From Clostridia bacterium (GTDB taxonomy: Bacteria; Bacillota; Clostridia; Christensenellales; UBA1242), in the NCBI GenBank assembly GCA_017650795.1, contig JAGCEE010000159.1, positions 1 to 7,882 on the forward strand: DNA of 7,882 nucleotides, read 5' to 3'. The notes under the pieces are model-generated. The model searched no databases. It was not told the DNA's origin and saw only the letters and a list, made by a program, of their open reading frames with translations. Shown here one piece after another: positions 1 through 5,739 of this stretch. Both the position numbers and the translations under genes were made by a program. Within the stretch, counting starts at the first letter, position 1, and every line of letters starts with the position of its first letter.

Positions 1-36
1 AACTATTATATATATATAAGATTTTGCTGTTCCGCA

Positions 37-111
37 ATCTATTAAAAAAAAGAATTCACAAAAATCACTAAGATTTAAGTGAACACCTTTTTATTGTGTT
101 TTTTAATAGAT
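37..111 (-). terminator. Nested inverted repeat / probable terminator after fakA
   Basis: A perfect 13-bp inverted repeat has one arm at 37-49 and the other at 99-111. Inside it CACAA (57-61) can pair with TTGTG (94-98), and TCACT (65-69) with AGTGA (78-82), giving one long interrupted stem-loop. An alternative inner stem is TTCAC (55-59) with GTGAA (79-83); on the minus strand it is followed by a run of eight T (complement of 44-51), as in an intrinsic terminator. It starts 28 nt beyond the fakA stop and no other terminator candidate is closer, so ending the asp23-fakA transcript is the simplest role. The stem is AT-rich and the inner stems are short, so termination strength is uncertain; a small palindromic intergenic element is the alternative. 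Confidence 0.5.
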
Positions 112-138
112 GTGTGTATTTGCCAACAATCTAAATAA

Positions 139-1776
139 TTATTCCAAAGACAAAATGTAATAGTATACGGGTTGTCCGCCGTAAATAACTGTCACTTCTG
201 TGCTTGGATATTTTGTTTGAAGTTCTTGTGCAAGAAGTTCTGCTTCCACAGGTTTTACATCTTCGCCATAGAAAAGCGTGACAGAAGAAATAGAATCATT
301 TATTAACTTTGACACTAAATCTTTGGTTGTGTCGCCAATTTGTGTGCCTTTTGCCAAAATTGCCTTATCATCCAAACCAATTATTTCGCCAACACTCAAA
401 TCAAAACCATCCACATGTGTTGCTCTAACTGCATAAGTGACTGATGCGGACTTTACTGCTGTGATAGAATCGGTCATATTTTGTGTATTTTCTTCCACTG
501 AAGCTTCTGGATTAAATGCAAGTGCAGCCGAAACACCTTCTGGAACACTCTTTGTTGGTATTACAATTAGATTTTTTGTAGTTAAATCTTTTGCCTGCTC
601 AGAAGCCAAAATAATGTTTTTATTATTTGGGAACACAAACACATTTTTTGCTGGAACCTTATCTGCTGCTTGTGCAATATCATTTGCACTTGGGTTCATG
701 GTTTGACCGCCCTCTATTATTGAATCAACAGTTAAATCTCTCATTAAATCGGCAATTCCTTTGCCCGGAGCAACTGATACCATGCCATGCTCTTTAAGTT
801 CAACAGTTTGTTGTGACTGCGCTTTTTGTTTTAACTGTCTATTTTGCTCACGCATGTTTTCTATTTTTAAATTATAAAGCTCACCTAATTCCAATGCATA
901 ACCAAGCGCAATGTTTGGTGTGTTTGTATGAACATGAACTTTTACCAAGTTTAAATCACCAAGGCAAAGAACACTATCGCCTATTTGCATAAGTTTCTCA
1001 CGAAGCTTGTCGATGTCTGCCTCGGTTGTTTTTTTGTTCATGTTGATTATCATATACTCAGTGCAGTATCCAAATTCAATATCCGAAAGATTTGAAATGT
1101 CTGCAATTACGTCATCGGCAGTTTGTACCGGCTTGCTATCGGCAAAAACAAAATCAAAATCCTCACCAGTTAGAGCACGATAAAAGCCTGTGAATACAAC
1201 AATGATTCCTCTACCACCAGCATCAACAACTCCAGCTTTTTTTAAAACAGGCAACATTTCTGGGGTTTGTTGTAATATTTCTTCACCCTTGTCTATAACT
1301 TGTTTTAAAAATTCCTCAATATCATTTGTCTTTTTTGCAATCTCAACGGCAGACTCACTCATAACTCTAATAACGGTAAGTATTGTGCCTTCTTTTGGTA
1401 CAGTGACTGCCTTATATGCTATACGGCATCCTTCTTGAATTGCTTTTGCAAATGATTTTGTGTTTATTTCTTTGCTAGATGCAAGTGTCACACATAAGCC
1501 CTTTACTATTTGAGATGTAATAACACCAGAGTTTCCTCTTGCACCTCTAAGTGCACCTTTTGAAAATGCTTCACACAAATCCGGTATTTCATTACCTATG
1601 CAGTTATTAACTTCTGTCACTGCTGACTTTAATGTTAAAAACATATTGGTACCAGTGTCACCATCGGGAACCGGAAAAACATTTAAAGCGTCTACTAATT
1701 TTTTATTTTGATCTAAAAGCGCAACACCACCTATAAACATTTTACGGAGTGTGGCACCGTTTATTGTTCTCTGCAT
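139..1776 (-). CDS. fakA: Fatty acid kinase catalytic subunit FakA (YloV, DhaL/DegV-like fusion)
   Basis: This encodes a 545-residue protein of the FakA/YloV family. Such proteins phosphorylate fatty acids held by a FakB carrier, giving acyl-phosphate that feeds PlsX/PlsY phospholipid synthesis at the membrane. The N-terminal third is a DhaL-type kinase domain: PDGDTGTN at residues 37-44 supplies the Mg-binding aspartates D38 and D40, and RGARGNSG at 77-84 is the nucleotide loop. The middle domain has C238 in GYCTEY and H281/H283 in KVHVHTN, which match by recall the Cys-His-His zinc site of Staphylococcus FakA. The C-terminal part (about 330-545) is DegV-like and ends with the typical GGQPVYYY stretch. 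The ATG has an AGGAGA Shine-Dalgarno 5 nt upstream, overlapping the asp23 stop TAG, so the two genes are probably coupled. No fakB lies in the window. Length and motifs are complete. Confidence 0.95.
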   Translation of the reverse strand: MQRTINGATLRKMFIGGVALLDQNKKLVDALNVFPVPDGDTGTNMFLTLKSAVTEVNNCIGNEIPDLCEAFSKGALRGARGNSGVITSQIVKGLCVTLASSKEINTKSFAKAIQEGCRIAYKAVTVPKEGTILTVIRVMSESAVEIAKKTNDIEEFLKQVIDKGEEILQQTPEMLPVLKKAGVVDAGGRGIIVVFTGFYRALTGEDFDFVFADSKPVQTADDVIADISNLSDIEFGYCTEYMIINMNKKTTEADIDKLREKLMQIGDSVLCLGDLNLVKVHVHTNTPNIALGYALELGELYNLKIENMREQNRQLKQKAQSQQTVELKEHGMVSVAPGKGIADLMRDLTVDSIIEGGQTMNPSANDIAQAADKVPAKNVFVFPNNKNIILASEQAKDLTTKNLIVIPTKSVPEGVSAALAFNPEASVEENTQNMTDSITAVKSASVTYAVRATHVDGFDLSVGEIIGLDDKAILAKGTQIGDTTKDLVSKLINDSISSVTLFYGEDVKPVEAELLAQELQTKYPSTEVTVIYGGQPVYYYILSLE

Positions 1777-1785
1777 TATATTCTC

Positions 1786-2139
1786 CTAAATTCTTACACC
1801 GACAACATGAACATTTACAGTATCAACAATCATACCTGTAAAATCCTCAACCGTGTACTTAACAGTTTTTTTAAGACTTTCGGCAACAGCGCTGAGAGAT
1901 ATACCATATTTTAATACACAATATATGTCGATGAATATCCTATTCTCATTATTATAATTTACCACAATGCCTTTTGCATATGGTTGTTTTTTAAATAATC
2001 TGCAAATACTATTTTTAATGCCCTTAGATACAAGGTCTACAACGCCATAACTTTCTAGCGTAGAAAAACCAGCAACAGCAGCGATTGCGTCACTAGATAT
2101 TTCTATATCACCATAATAGTTCTTTGTTGAAACTGCCAT
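1786..2139 (-). CDS. Asp23/Gls24 family envelope stress response protein (YloU-like)
   Basis: A 117-residue protein of the Asp23/Gls24 family. It begins with the typical GDIEISSDAIAAVAG segment (residues 10-24), continues with a beta-strand-rich core that ends in IFIDIYCVLKYGISL, and closes with the VNVHVVGV segment seen in this family. Members are small cytoplasmic proteins often tied to cell-envelope homeostasis or alkaline stress; the exact biochemical role is not established. There is no signal peptide or membrane segment. The gene sits 9 nt before fakA, the same pairing as yloU-yloV in Bacillus subtilis, and diverges from rpmB as in that organism. The ATG is preceded by AGGAAAGG (complement of 2149-2156) 9 nt away. 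A promoter candidate lies about 30 nt further upstream. The family call is firm; the physiological role is inferred from context. Confidence 0.92.
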   Translation of the reverse strand: MAVSTKNYYGDIEISSDAIAAVAGFSTLESYGVVDLVSKGIKNSICRLFKKQPYAKGIVVNYNNENRIFIDIYCVLKYGISLSAVAESLKKTVKYTVEDFTGMIVDTVNVHVVGVRI

Positions 2140-2175
2140 GATACCCGACCTTTCCTCATAATATTTGCTATGCTA

Positions 2176-2204
2176 AGTTTAAACCATATCACCATTTTTT
2201 TCAA
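2176..2204 (-). promoter_or_regulatory. Promoter of asp23-fakA
   Basis: On the minus strand TTGAAA (2199-2204) and TAAACT (2176-2181) are separated by 17 nt. This predicts a start near 2169 and a leader of about 30 nt before the asp23 ATG. The -35 is good, the -10 only 4 of 6. A T7/A7 tract (2208-2214) just upstream of the -35 could act as an UP element. Confidence 0.5.
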
Positions 2205-2241
2205 CTATTTTTTTGATATTTTTTTATAAAAGAATAAAAAA
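2195..2241. promoter_or_regulatory. Spaced T-tracts between divergent promoters
   Basis: Three T7 runs occupy 2195-2201, 2208-2214 and 2219-2225, with centres 13 and 11 bp apart, followed by an A6 run at 2236-2241. Near-helical spacing of such tracts commonly gives intrinsic bending, and tracts next to a -35 can act as UP elements. The block lies exactly between the predicted -35 boxes of asp23 and rpmB. Function is inferred from position and composition only. Confidence 0.4.
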
Positions 2242-2244
2242 CTC

Positions 2245-2273
2245 TTGCAAAACTTTAATTTAAGGTGTATATT
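2245..2273 (+). promoter_or_regulatory. Promoter of rpmB
   Basis: TTGCAA (2245-2250), a 17-nt spacer and TATATT (2268-2273) form a good sigma-A type promoter. The predicted start is near 2280, leaving a leader of about 49 nt to the rpmB ATG. It is the only plausible plus-strand promoter upstream of the only plus-strand gene. Confidence 0.65.
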
Positions 2274-2280
2274 TAACAAG

Positions 2281-2317
2281 TAATTTTTAAAAGTTTGGCT
2301 AGCATGGCCTAAAATTA
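2281..2317 (+). promoter_or_regulatory. Leader hairpin before the rpmB ribosome binding site
   Basis: TAATTTT (2281-2287) is perfectly complementary to AAAATTA (2311-2317), and GGC (2297-2299) can pair with GCC (2307-2309) inside it. The structure would start at the predicted 5' end of the transcript and finish one base before the AGGAGG Shine-Dalgarno (2319-2324). It is small and AT-rich; it may stabilise the mRNA end or affect ribosome loading, but it may also be incidental. Confidence 0.3.
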
Positions 2318-2328
2318 TAGGAGGAAAT

Positions 2329-2511
2329 ATGAGCAGAGTATGTGAAATATGTGGAAAAAGCAAGATGGCAGGATGCAATGTTAGCCATTCAAACCGTAAA
2401 AGCAACAGACAATATTCAGCTAATCTTCAAAAAGTGACACTTAATATTGATGGCGAAGAAAAACAAGTTCTTGCTTGCACAAAATGTATTAAAACAGCTA
2501 AAAAAGCGTAA
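2329..2511 (+). CDS. rpmB: 50S ribosomal protein bL28, zinc-binding (Cys4) form
   Basis: A 60-residue bL28, a protein of the large ribosomal subunit. The N-terminus carries CEIC (C5, C8) and the C-terminus CTKC (C50, C53), giving the four cysteines of the zinc-ribbon version of L28; zinc-free paralogues lack these. The middle has the basic VSHSNRKSNRQYSANLQKV stretch (residues 18-36) typical of the rRNA-binding part. The start is fixed by a perfect AGGAGG at 2319-2324, 4 nt before the ATG. The gene is monocistronic, with its own promoter at 2245-2273 and a terminator at 2531-2566. It is divergent from asp23-fakA, an arrangement also known from Bacillus. The Cys4 form suggests expression under zinc sufficiency; a zinc-independent second copy elsewhere in the genome is possible but not visible here. 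Confidence 0.97.
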   Translation: MSRVCEICGKSKMAGCNVSHSNRKSNRQYSANLQKVTLNIDGEEKQVLACTKCIKTAKKA

Positions 2512-2530
2512 GTACAGTTAATCGCTTAAT

Positions 2531-2566
2531 AAAAAAACGACTGAGTTTTTGTGGTCGTTTTTTTTT
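2531..2566. terminator. Bidirectional intrinsic terminator between rpmB and yraN
   Basis: A7-CGAC (2531-2541) pairs with GTCG-T7 (2554-2564) around a 12-nt loop. The T-run continues to 2566 on the plus strand, and the complement gives seven T on the minus strand, so it can work in both directions. It begins 20 nt after the rpmB stop and lies about 130 nt past the convergent yraN stop. The intervening 2567-2697 holds no gene that I can support. Confidence 0.8.
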
Positions 2567-2697
2567 GCAATAATAACACACACATATACCAGCGTTTTTT
2601 TTTATTTGTTTTAAATCTAGAACCAATTAAAATACAGCATTTTTACCCTTTAAACATGAACATATTTTCATATACCAATATAATCATTGCCTTTATT

Positions 2698-3063
2698 TTA
2701 AAACGCCGCTTTTAAGTGAATAATATCATCATTAACAATTTCAATAACATCAAATCTTGTTGGGCAGCTTAAATTTTTTGTAATTTTCAAATAGAGCTCT
2801 GCCACACTTTTAATTGTTTTTTGTTTTTTTAATGTCACCATTTCTCTTGGCATTCCAAATTTTAATGTTGTTTTCTTTTTAACCTCAACGAACACAATTC
2901 TTTCGCCGTCCTTAGCAATTATATCTATTTCACCCAGCTTTGTTTTAAAGTTTCTTTTTATTATTTTGTAGCCTAATTGTTTTAGGTATAATGATGCCTG
3001 CTCTTCGCCAATGTCACCTTTTATTTTGTTAAACACCTTTTTGCTTTTTATCATATCTTCCAT
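2698..3063 (-). CDS. YraN family protein (UPF0102, restriction-endonuclease-like fold)
   Basis: A 121-residue protein of the UPF0102/YraN family, predicted to have a PD-(D/E)XK nuclease-like fold. Family marks are KGDIGEEQASLYLKQLGY (15-32), then GEIDIIAKDG (44-53), VFVEVK (57-62) with candidate metal and catalytic residues D47, E60 and K62, and RFDVIEI (103-109). The biochemical role of the family is poorly defined; a link to DNA processing is suggested by fold and by frequent neighbourhood with rnhB. The ATG lies 1 nt after the rnhB stop, and its AGGAG Shine-Dalgarno is inside the last rnhB codons, 10 nt upstream, so the two are co-transcribed and probably coupled. An alternative start at M4 is possible. 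Transcription probably ends at the terminator shared with rpmB. Confidence 0.92.
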   Translation of the reverse strand: MEDMIKSKKVFNKIKGDIGEEQASLYLKQLGYKIIKRNFKTKLGEIDIIAKDGERIVFVEVKKKTTLKFGMPREMVTLKKQKTIKSVAELYLKITKNLSCPTRFDVIEIVNDDIIHLKAAF

Positions 3064-3064
3064 A

Positions 3065-3670
3065 TCAAAAGTGCTCCTGCAAATTTTTTAAAAATGATTG
3101 TCTATGATACTCTGATACTCCATACTTTTTAAGCATTTCATAATGCTCTTTTGTTCCATAACCTTTGTGCTTTTTAAAGTTGTACAAGGGGCACTTTTTG
3201 TCTAAATTATCCATATACCTATCTCTTGACACTTTCGCCAGTATACTTGCACAAGCAATGTTATATGACAATGCATCACCCTTTTTTATTGTTAAAAATG
3301 GCACATTTAACTTTAAATTTGAAACATAGTCGCACAATACGAAATCTGGTTTTATACTAATTTGCTCCAAACATTTTTGCATACCCAGTTTTGTTGCTTC
3401 TAATATGTTAATTTTATCTATTGTTTTTTCATCTATGCTTACAATAGCATAACTTATTGCCTTTTGCTTTATTGTATCAAATAGCCCATCTCTTTGCTTT
3501 GGCGAAAGCTGTTTTGAATCATTGACACCATCTATAATTTCGCCGTCCAAAATTGGCATAATACACATTGCCATAAATACTGGACCAGCAAGTGGTCCCC
3601 TGCCAGCCTCATCCATTCCGGCAATTAGCTTGTAGCCACTTGCCTGTATTTTTCTTTCGTAATCTAACAT
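3065..3670 (-). CDS. rnhB: Ribonuclease HII
   Basis: RNase HII cleaves the RNA strand of RNA-DNA hybrids and starts removal of single ribonucleotides misincorporated in DNA. With the ATG at 3670 the protein has 201 residues. The catalytic motif GMDEAGRGPLAGPV gives D20 and E21, CDY gives D114, and SRDRYM gives D150, so the four acidic metal ligands are present. The C-terminal KKHKGYGTKEH segment is also typical. A TTG codon 36 nt further upstream (3704-3706) would give 213 residues. I prefer the ATG because MLDYERK is a normal family N-terminus and because the TTG is part of a likely -35 box. Neither start has a Shine-Dalgarno. The gene forms a unit with yraN, 1 nt downstream. It is separated from the glycosyltransferase by that gene's terminator. 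Confidence 0.95.
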   Translation of the reverse strand: MLDYERKIQASGYKLIAGMDEAGRGPLAGPVFMAMCIMPILDGEIIDGVNDSKQLSPKQRDGLFDTIKQKAISYAIVSIDEKTIDKINILEATKLGMQKCLEQISIKPDFVLCDYVSNLKLNVPFLTIKKGDALSYNIACASILAKVSRDRYMDNLDKKCPLYNFKKHKGYGTKEHYEMLKKYGVSEYHRQSFLKNLQEHF

Positions 3671-3676
3671 GCATTG

Positions 3677-3706
3677 ATTATACCATTTATTGCGTATTAC
3701 TTTCAA
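3677..3706 (-). promoter_or_regulatory. Promoter of rnhB-yraN, apparently leaderless
   Basis: On the minus strand a consensus extended -10, TGGTATAAT (3677-3685), lies 18 nt from TTGAAA (3701-3706). Seven nt downstream of the -10 is 3670, the A of the ATG chosen for rnhB. No Shine-Dalgarno-like purine run lies between the -10 and the ATG. The promoter would therefore give an mRNA without a 5' leader. The match to consensus is the best in the window; the exact start position is inferred. Confidence 0.6.
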
Positions 3707-3793
3707 ACAAATTAGTACAAGTTTAACTCTTTAATTTTCATCTTTTATGCTTTTTATATGATAATACTTAAAATAATCATTGCCGCGGCTATT

Positions 3794-3820
3794 AAAAAAA
3801 ACTGCACGCAAACCTGCAGT
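3794..3820 (-). terminator. Intrinsic terminator of the glycosyltransferase gene
   Basis: On the minus strand ACTGCA (3815-3820) and TGCAGT (3801-3806) form a 6-bp stem with an 8-nt loop, followed by a run of seven T (complement of 3794-3800). It lies 49 nt past the glycosyltransferase stop and upstream of the rnhB promoter, so it isolates the two units. An A-tract-like stretch also precedes the stem. Confidence 0.75.
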
Positions 3821-3869
3821 CCTTTTTAGCAAACCATTTAGCATAATCAATTTAATATATTTATGTTTT

Positions 3870-4685
3870 TTATAGTTTATCGCTTTCTTTTTTTATCTCT
3901 ATAATTTCATCAATAAGTGGTGTATAATATGGCATATATTTTTTTACAGCATTAAAGTCTTTTGATTTATATCTAAAAACTAGGTGATGACGGCAATCGC
4001 ACATATGATGGACAACAACCTTGTCGTATCTTTTTTTAGGAACATGGATTGAATCAAACTTTCTATCTAACATTTTTTTGTATGTCACAGAATAGTTTAG
4101 TGCATCCTGATCAAAAAACGATAGTTTTTTTGTTTCTAGTAGTTGTCTTGCTTTTTTAAACAAACCAACTTCCCTACATTTTGGCACATTTATTAGTAGC
4201 ATTCCGGCATTAAAATATGTTTTATGTAGTCTTAAACCAAAAATAAATACATCTCTAACAACTCCAAGTTCATATCCATCTATATCTTGGTTATATAATT
4301 CTGCAATATCGTTGTTAATTACAGTGTCCACATCTAAATATATAATTTTATTTGGAAAGTTTGGATAAATATCGGCATACAAACGAAGAAGAGTATATGG
4401 AGTAAAGTGGTCTATATTATTTATTGGCTTTACTCTATTTTCTTTAAAGGTTTTAGTGACATCCATTTTAATAGCCATATTCTTATCGTTATATTTTTTT
4501 ATTAGTTTATCTAAAAACTCAACTTGTGCATCAGTGATTGGAATATATTTTGGATTTTCATCACTTAAATCCATTGTCACAACATAAACAGATATTGGCT
4601 CGCTTGCAGTTTTTGCCATGCTTAAAGCAGATATCATAATCATATCAAATACTTTTTTATTTCCTGCATAAAATACATTTATCAT
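3870..4685 (-). CDS. Glycosyltransferase family 8 protein
   Basis: A 271-residue GT-A fold glycosyltransferase of family 8, a retaining enzyme class using nucleotide sugars such as UDP-glucose or UDP-galactose. It opens with the nucleotide-binding strand INVFYAGNKKVF, carries the metal-binding DxD as YLDVD (D118, D120), followed by YFNAGMLLIN (157-166) and FFDQDALN (190-197), all family signatures. The C-terminal HH (226-227) may replace the usual HxxGxxKPW metal site, which is not present in standard form. There is no signal peptide or membrane helix, so it acts in the cytoplasm, probably on a cell-surface glycan or glycolipid precursor; donor and acceptor cannot be read from sequence. GGAG (complement of 4694-4697) precedes the ATG. 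It is monocistronic, with its own promoter and terminator, between recO and rnhB, and has no glycan-pathway neighbours. Confidence 0.88.
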   Translation of the reverse strand: MINVFYAGNKKVFDMIMISALSMAKTASEPISVYVVTMDLSDENPKYIPITDAQVEFLDKLIKKYNDKNMAIKMDVTKTFKENRVKPINNIDHFTPYTLLRLYADIYPNFPNKIIYLDVDTVINNDIAELYNQDIDGYELGVVRDVFIFGLRLHKTYFNAGMLLINVPKCREVGLFKKARQLLETKKLSFFDQDALNYSVTYKKMLDRKFDSIHVPKKRYDKVVVHHMCDCRHHLVFRYKSKDFNAVKKYMPYYTPLIDEIIEIKKESDKL

Positions 4686-4703
4686 TTTTATTTCTCCGAC
4701 TTA

Positions 4704-4712
4704 ATTGTATCA
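4704..4712 (-). promoter_or_regulatory. Extended -10 promoter of the glycosyltransferase gene
   Basis: The minus strand reads TGATACAAT, an extended -10 (TGn plus TACAAT) with no recognisable -35. The predicted start is near 4697, which leaves a leader of only about 12 nt that begins at the GGAG Shine-Dalgarno. The short leader makes the exact placement uncertain. Confidence 0.4.
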
Positions 4713-4731
4713 CATTTTTTTAATTAAAGAT

Positions 4732-4766
4732 AGTATTTTATAAAATATTTTAGGTTATAGAATACT
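4732..4766 (-). repeat. AT-only hairpin after recO
   Basis: The arms at 4732-4742 and 4756-4766 are complementary at 10 of 11 positions, with a 13-nt loop. It follows the recO stop by 33 nt. On the minus strand only a weak T stretch follows, so it would be a poor terminator for recO; on the plus strand a T5 follows, but no plus-strand gene precedes it. It is the only structure between recO and the glycosyltransferase promoter. Confidence 0.35.
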
Positions 4767-4799
4767 TTTTATTAAAAATGTTTTAACAATAATTCAGTA

Positions 4800-5516
4800 T
4801 CAAATTGATATTTCTAACTTTTTACCAAACCTGTAATAATAATTCTTGCACAAAAGTTCATAAACATCATTTACCAATTCTGCCTTTAATTTTAAAGTAG
4901 ATAGTTTTTCAAAATCAGTAATTGATATTATTCTCATAACAGAATAAACACCGTCATTTAGTTCTATTCCATCAAGCGATTTGCAACCAAAGCAAGTCAC
5001 ATCCCCATGAGAAAAGTTAAATATTTTGTGAACTAATAGTTTTTGACCACAAATACTACATTTATCGAATGTTATTTTATATCCAAATATTTCAAATGCT
5101 TTAATTAAATATTTAATTAAAACAACTTTTATATCTGCATTGGAATATGCCAAAAGCTCTAAGGATTTTAATGTGCTAACAAAAAACTCGGCACTTGTTT
5201 CACCTATTGGCAGTGCTGTTTTTATTATTTCAAATATAGAACATGCTGTGTAATATTTTTTTATGTTTTTTGTTATGTCATAAAACGAATCTATTATTTC
5301 TGCCGATGTGACAGTTTTGGTGTTGCCGTTTGTGAAAATATATTCACCAAAAGACATTGGTTCTTTTGATGCTTTTAATTTTGCGTTTGAGTTTTTTACG
5401 CTTTTAAAAAGAACAGAGATAATTCCCTGTTCTAGTGTAAACAAAGTAATTAGTTTATCTTTTTCTTTATAGTCTATTCCACCGATGACTATTGCTTTTA
5501 CTTTTGTTTGTTCCAT
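4800..5516 (-). CDS. recO: DNA repair protein RecO
   Basis: A 238-residue RecO, which binds single-stranded DNA and SSB and helps RecR load RecA at gaps in the RecFOR recombination pathway. The N-terminal OB-fold is seen in VKAIVIGGIDYKEKDKLITLF (about 6-26) and GIISVLFKSVK (31-41). A helical middle follows. The zinc finger is C153xxC156 and C175xxC178, complete. The C-terminus YYYRFGKKLE (226-235) matches the family. The length is normal. The ATG lies 3 nt after the yqzL stop with no strong Shine-Dalgarno of its own, so translation is probably coupled to yqzL. The promoter is likely the one upstream of yqzL, or read-through from era. The protein stops in TGA. No SOS (LexA) box was recognised upstream. 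Confidence 0.95.
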   Translation of the reverse strand: MEQTKVKAIVIGGIDYKEKDKLITLFTLEQGIISVLFKSVKNSNAKLKASKEPMSFGEYIFTNGNTKTVTSAEIIDSFYDITKNIKKYYTACSIFEIIKTALPIGETSAEFFVSTLKSLELLAYSNADIKVVLIKYLIKAFEIFGYKITFDKCSICGQKLLVHKIFNFSHGDVTCFGCKSLDGIELNDGVYSVMRIISITDFEKLSTLKLKAELVNDVYELLCKNYYYRFGKKLEISI

Positions 5517-5519
5517 TAT

Positions 5520-5675
5520 CTATAATTCCAAGCCTTTATCTTCTATGTTATCTAATCTTAGTTCTTTTGGCGGATTTTCTATGTGAGAGAATAGCATATA
5601 ATAGCCAATCTCGCCTGTTTCTTTAAACATTTCCCAAGCAAGCCTTGATGCATCTGATACAAAAGTTTTTTTCAT
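5520..5675 (-). CDS. yqzL: YqzL family small protein
   Basis: A 51-codon gene between era and recO. The protein starts MKKTFVSDASRLAWEMF, continues with KETGEIGYYMLFSHIENPP (residues 18-36) and ends GLEL. The W-x-x-F-x-x-TG-x-I-x-x-Y-x-LF pattern matches the YqzL-like family, which has the same length class and the same era-yqzL-recO position in Bacillus. Function is unknown; the protein has no membrane segment or signal. The start is set by GGGAGG just 4 nt before the ATG, one of the best Shine-Dalgarno sites in the window. The TAG stop is 3 nt from the recO ATG, so YqzL translation probably drives RecO translation. It is easily missed by gene callers because of its size. Confidence 0.88.
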   Translation of the reverse strand: MKKTFVSDASRLAWEMFKETGEIGYYMLFSHIENPPKELRLDNIEDKGLEL

Positions 5676-5701
5676 ATGCCCTCCCTATTTATTTTAAAAT
5701 A

Positions 5702-5716
5702 TATTGTGTCACAATA
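5702..5716. promoter_or_regulatory. Perfect palindrome at the yqzL-recO promoter (candidate operator)
   Basis: TATTGTG (5702-5708) and CACAATA (5710-5716) form a perfect 7+1+7 palindrome. It covers the predicted transcription start of yqzL-recO, a position where a bound repressor would block transcription. The motif does not match the CcpA, LexA, Rex or NrdR consensus sites I know. A similar imperfect palindrome lies at 5740-5755. The regulator cannot be named. Confidence 0.45.
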
Positions 5717-5718
5717 CT

Positions 5719-5724
5719 ATTATA
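5719..5724 (-). promoter_or_regulatory. -10 element of a yqzL-recO promoter
   Basis: The minus strand has a perfect TATAAT here, 43 nt upstream of the yqzL ATG, predicting a start at about 5712 inside the palindrome. A good -35 is not present at the usual 16-18 nt spacing, so the promoter may be weak or activator-dependent. The 5676-5832 spacer contains no good terminator after era, so read-through from era is also likely. Confidence 0.4.
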
Positions 5725-5739
5725 TGCAAACCATTAAAA

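Noticed and set aside
437..1438. Plus-strand reading frames of 82-89 codons inside fakA (437-706, 1190-1438)
   Set aside because: They lie antisense to a strongly conserved gene, have no Shine-Dalgarno or recognisable domain, and the protein compositions (Ser/Thr/Phe-rich) are typical of antisense translation.
2205..2405. Minus-strand 66-codon frame overlapping the rpmB 5' half and its promoter region
   Set aside because: The frame is antisense to bL28 and its end is translated T/A tracts (KKISKK tail); there is no Shine-Dalgarno and no family.
2567..2697. A possible small gene between the rpmB terminator and yraN
   Set aside because: Only a 14-codon frame is present, with no strong Shine-Dalgarno and no resemblance to a known peptide.
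2680..3784. The 12-mer ATAATCATTGCC repeated at 2680-2691 and 3773-3784, both in 3' regions
   Set aside because: In about 8 kb of AT-rich DNA one or more shared 12-mers are expected by chance, and the flanks do not match.
3782..3789. GCCGCGGC, a GC-only 8-bp palindrome in AT-rich DNA
   Set aside because: It is a single site with no partner repeats and no link to the terminator or promoter nearby; a chance occurrence is enough.
5702..5716. Naming the palindrome a Rex or NrdR site
   Set aside because: Rex sites have a longer spacing between TTGTGA and TCACAA, and NrdR boxes are a different 16-mer; the match is only partial, so the regulator is left open.
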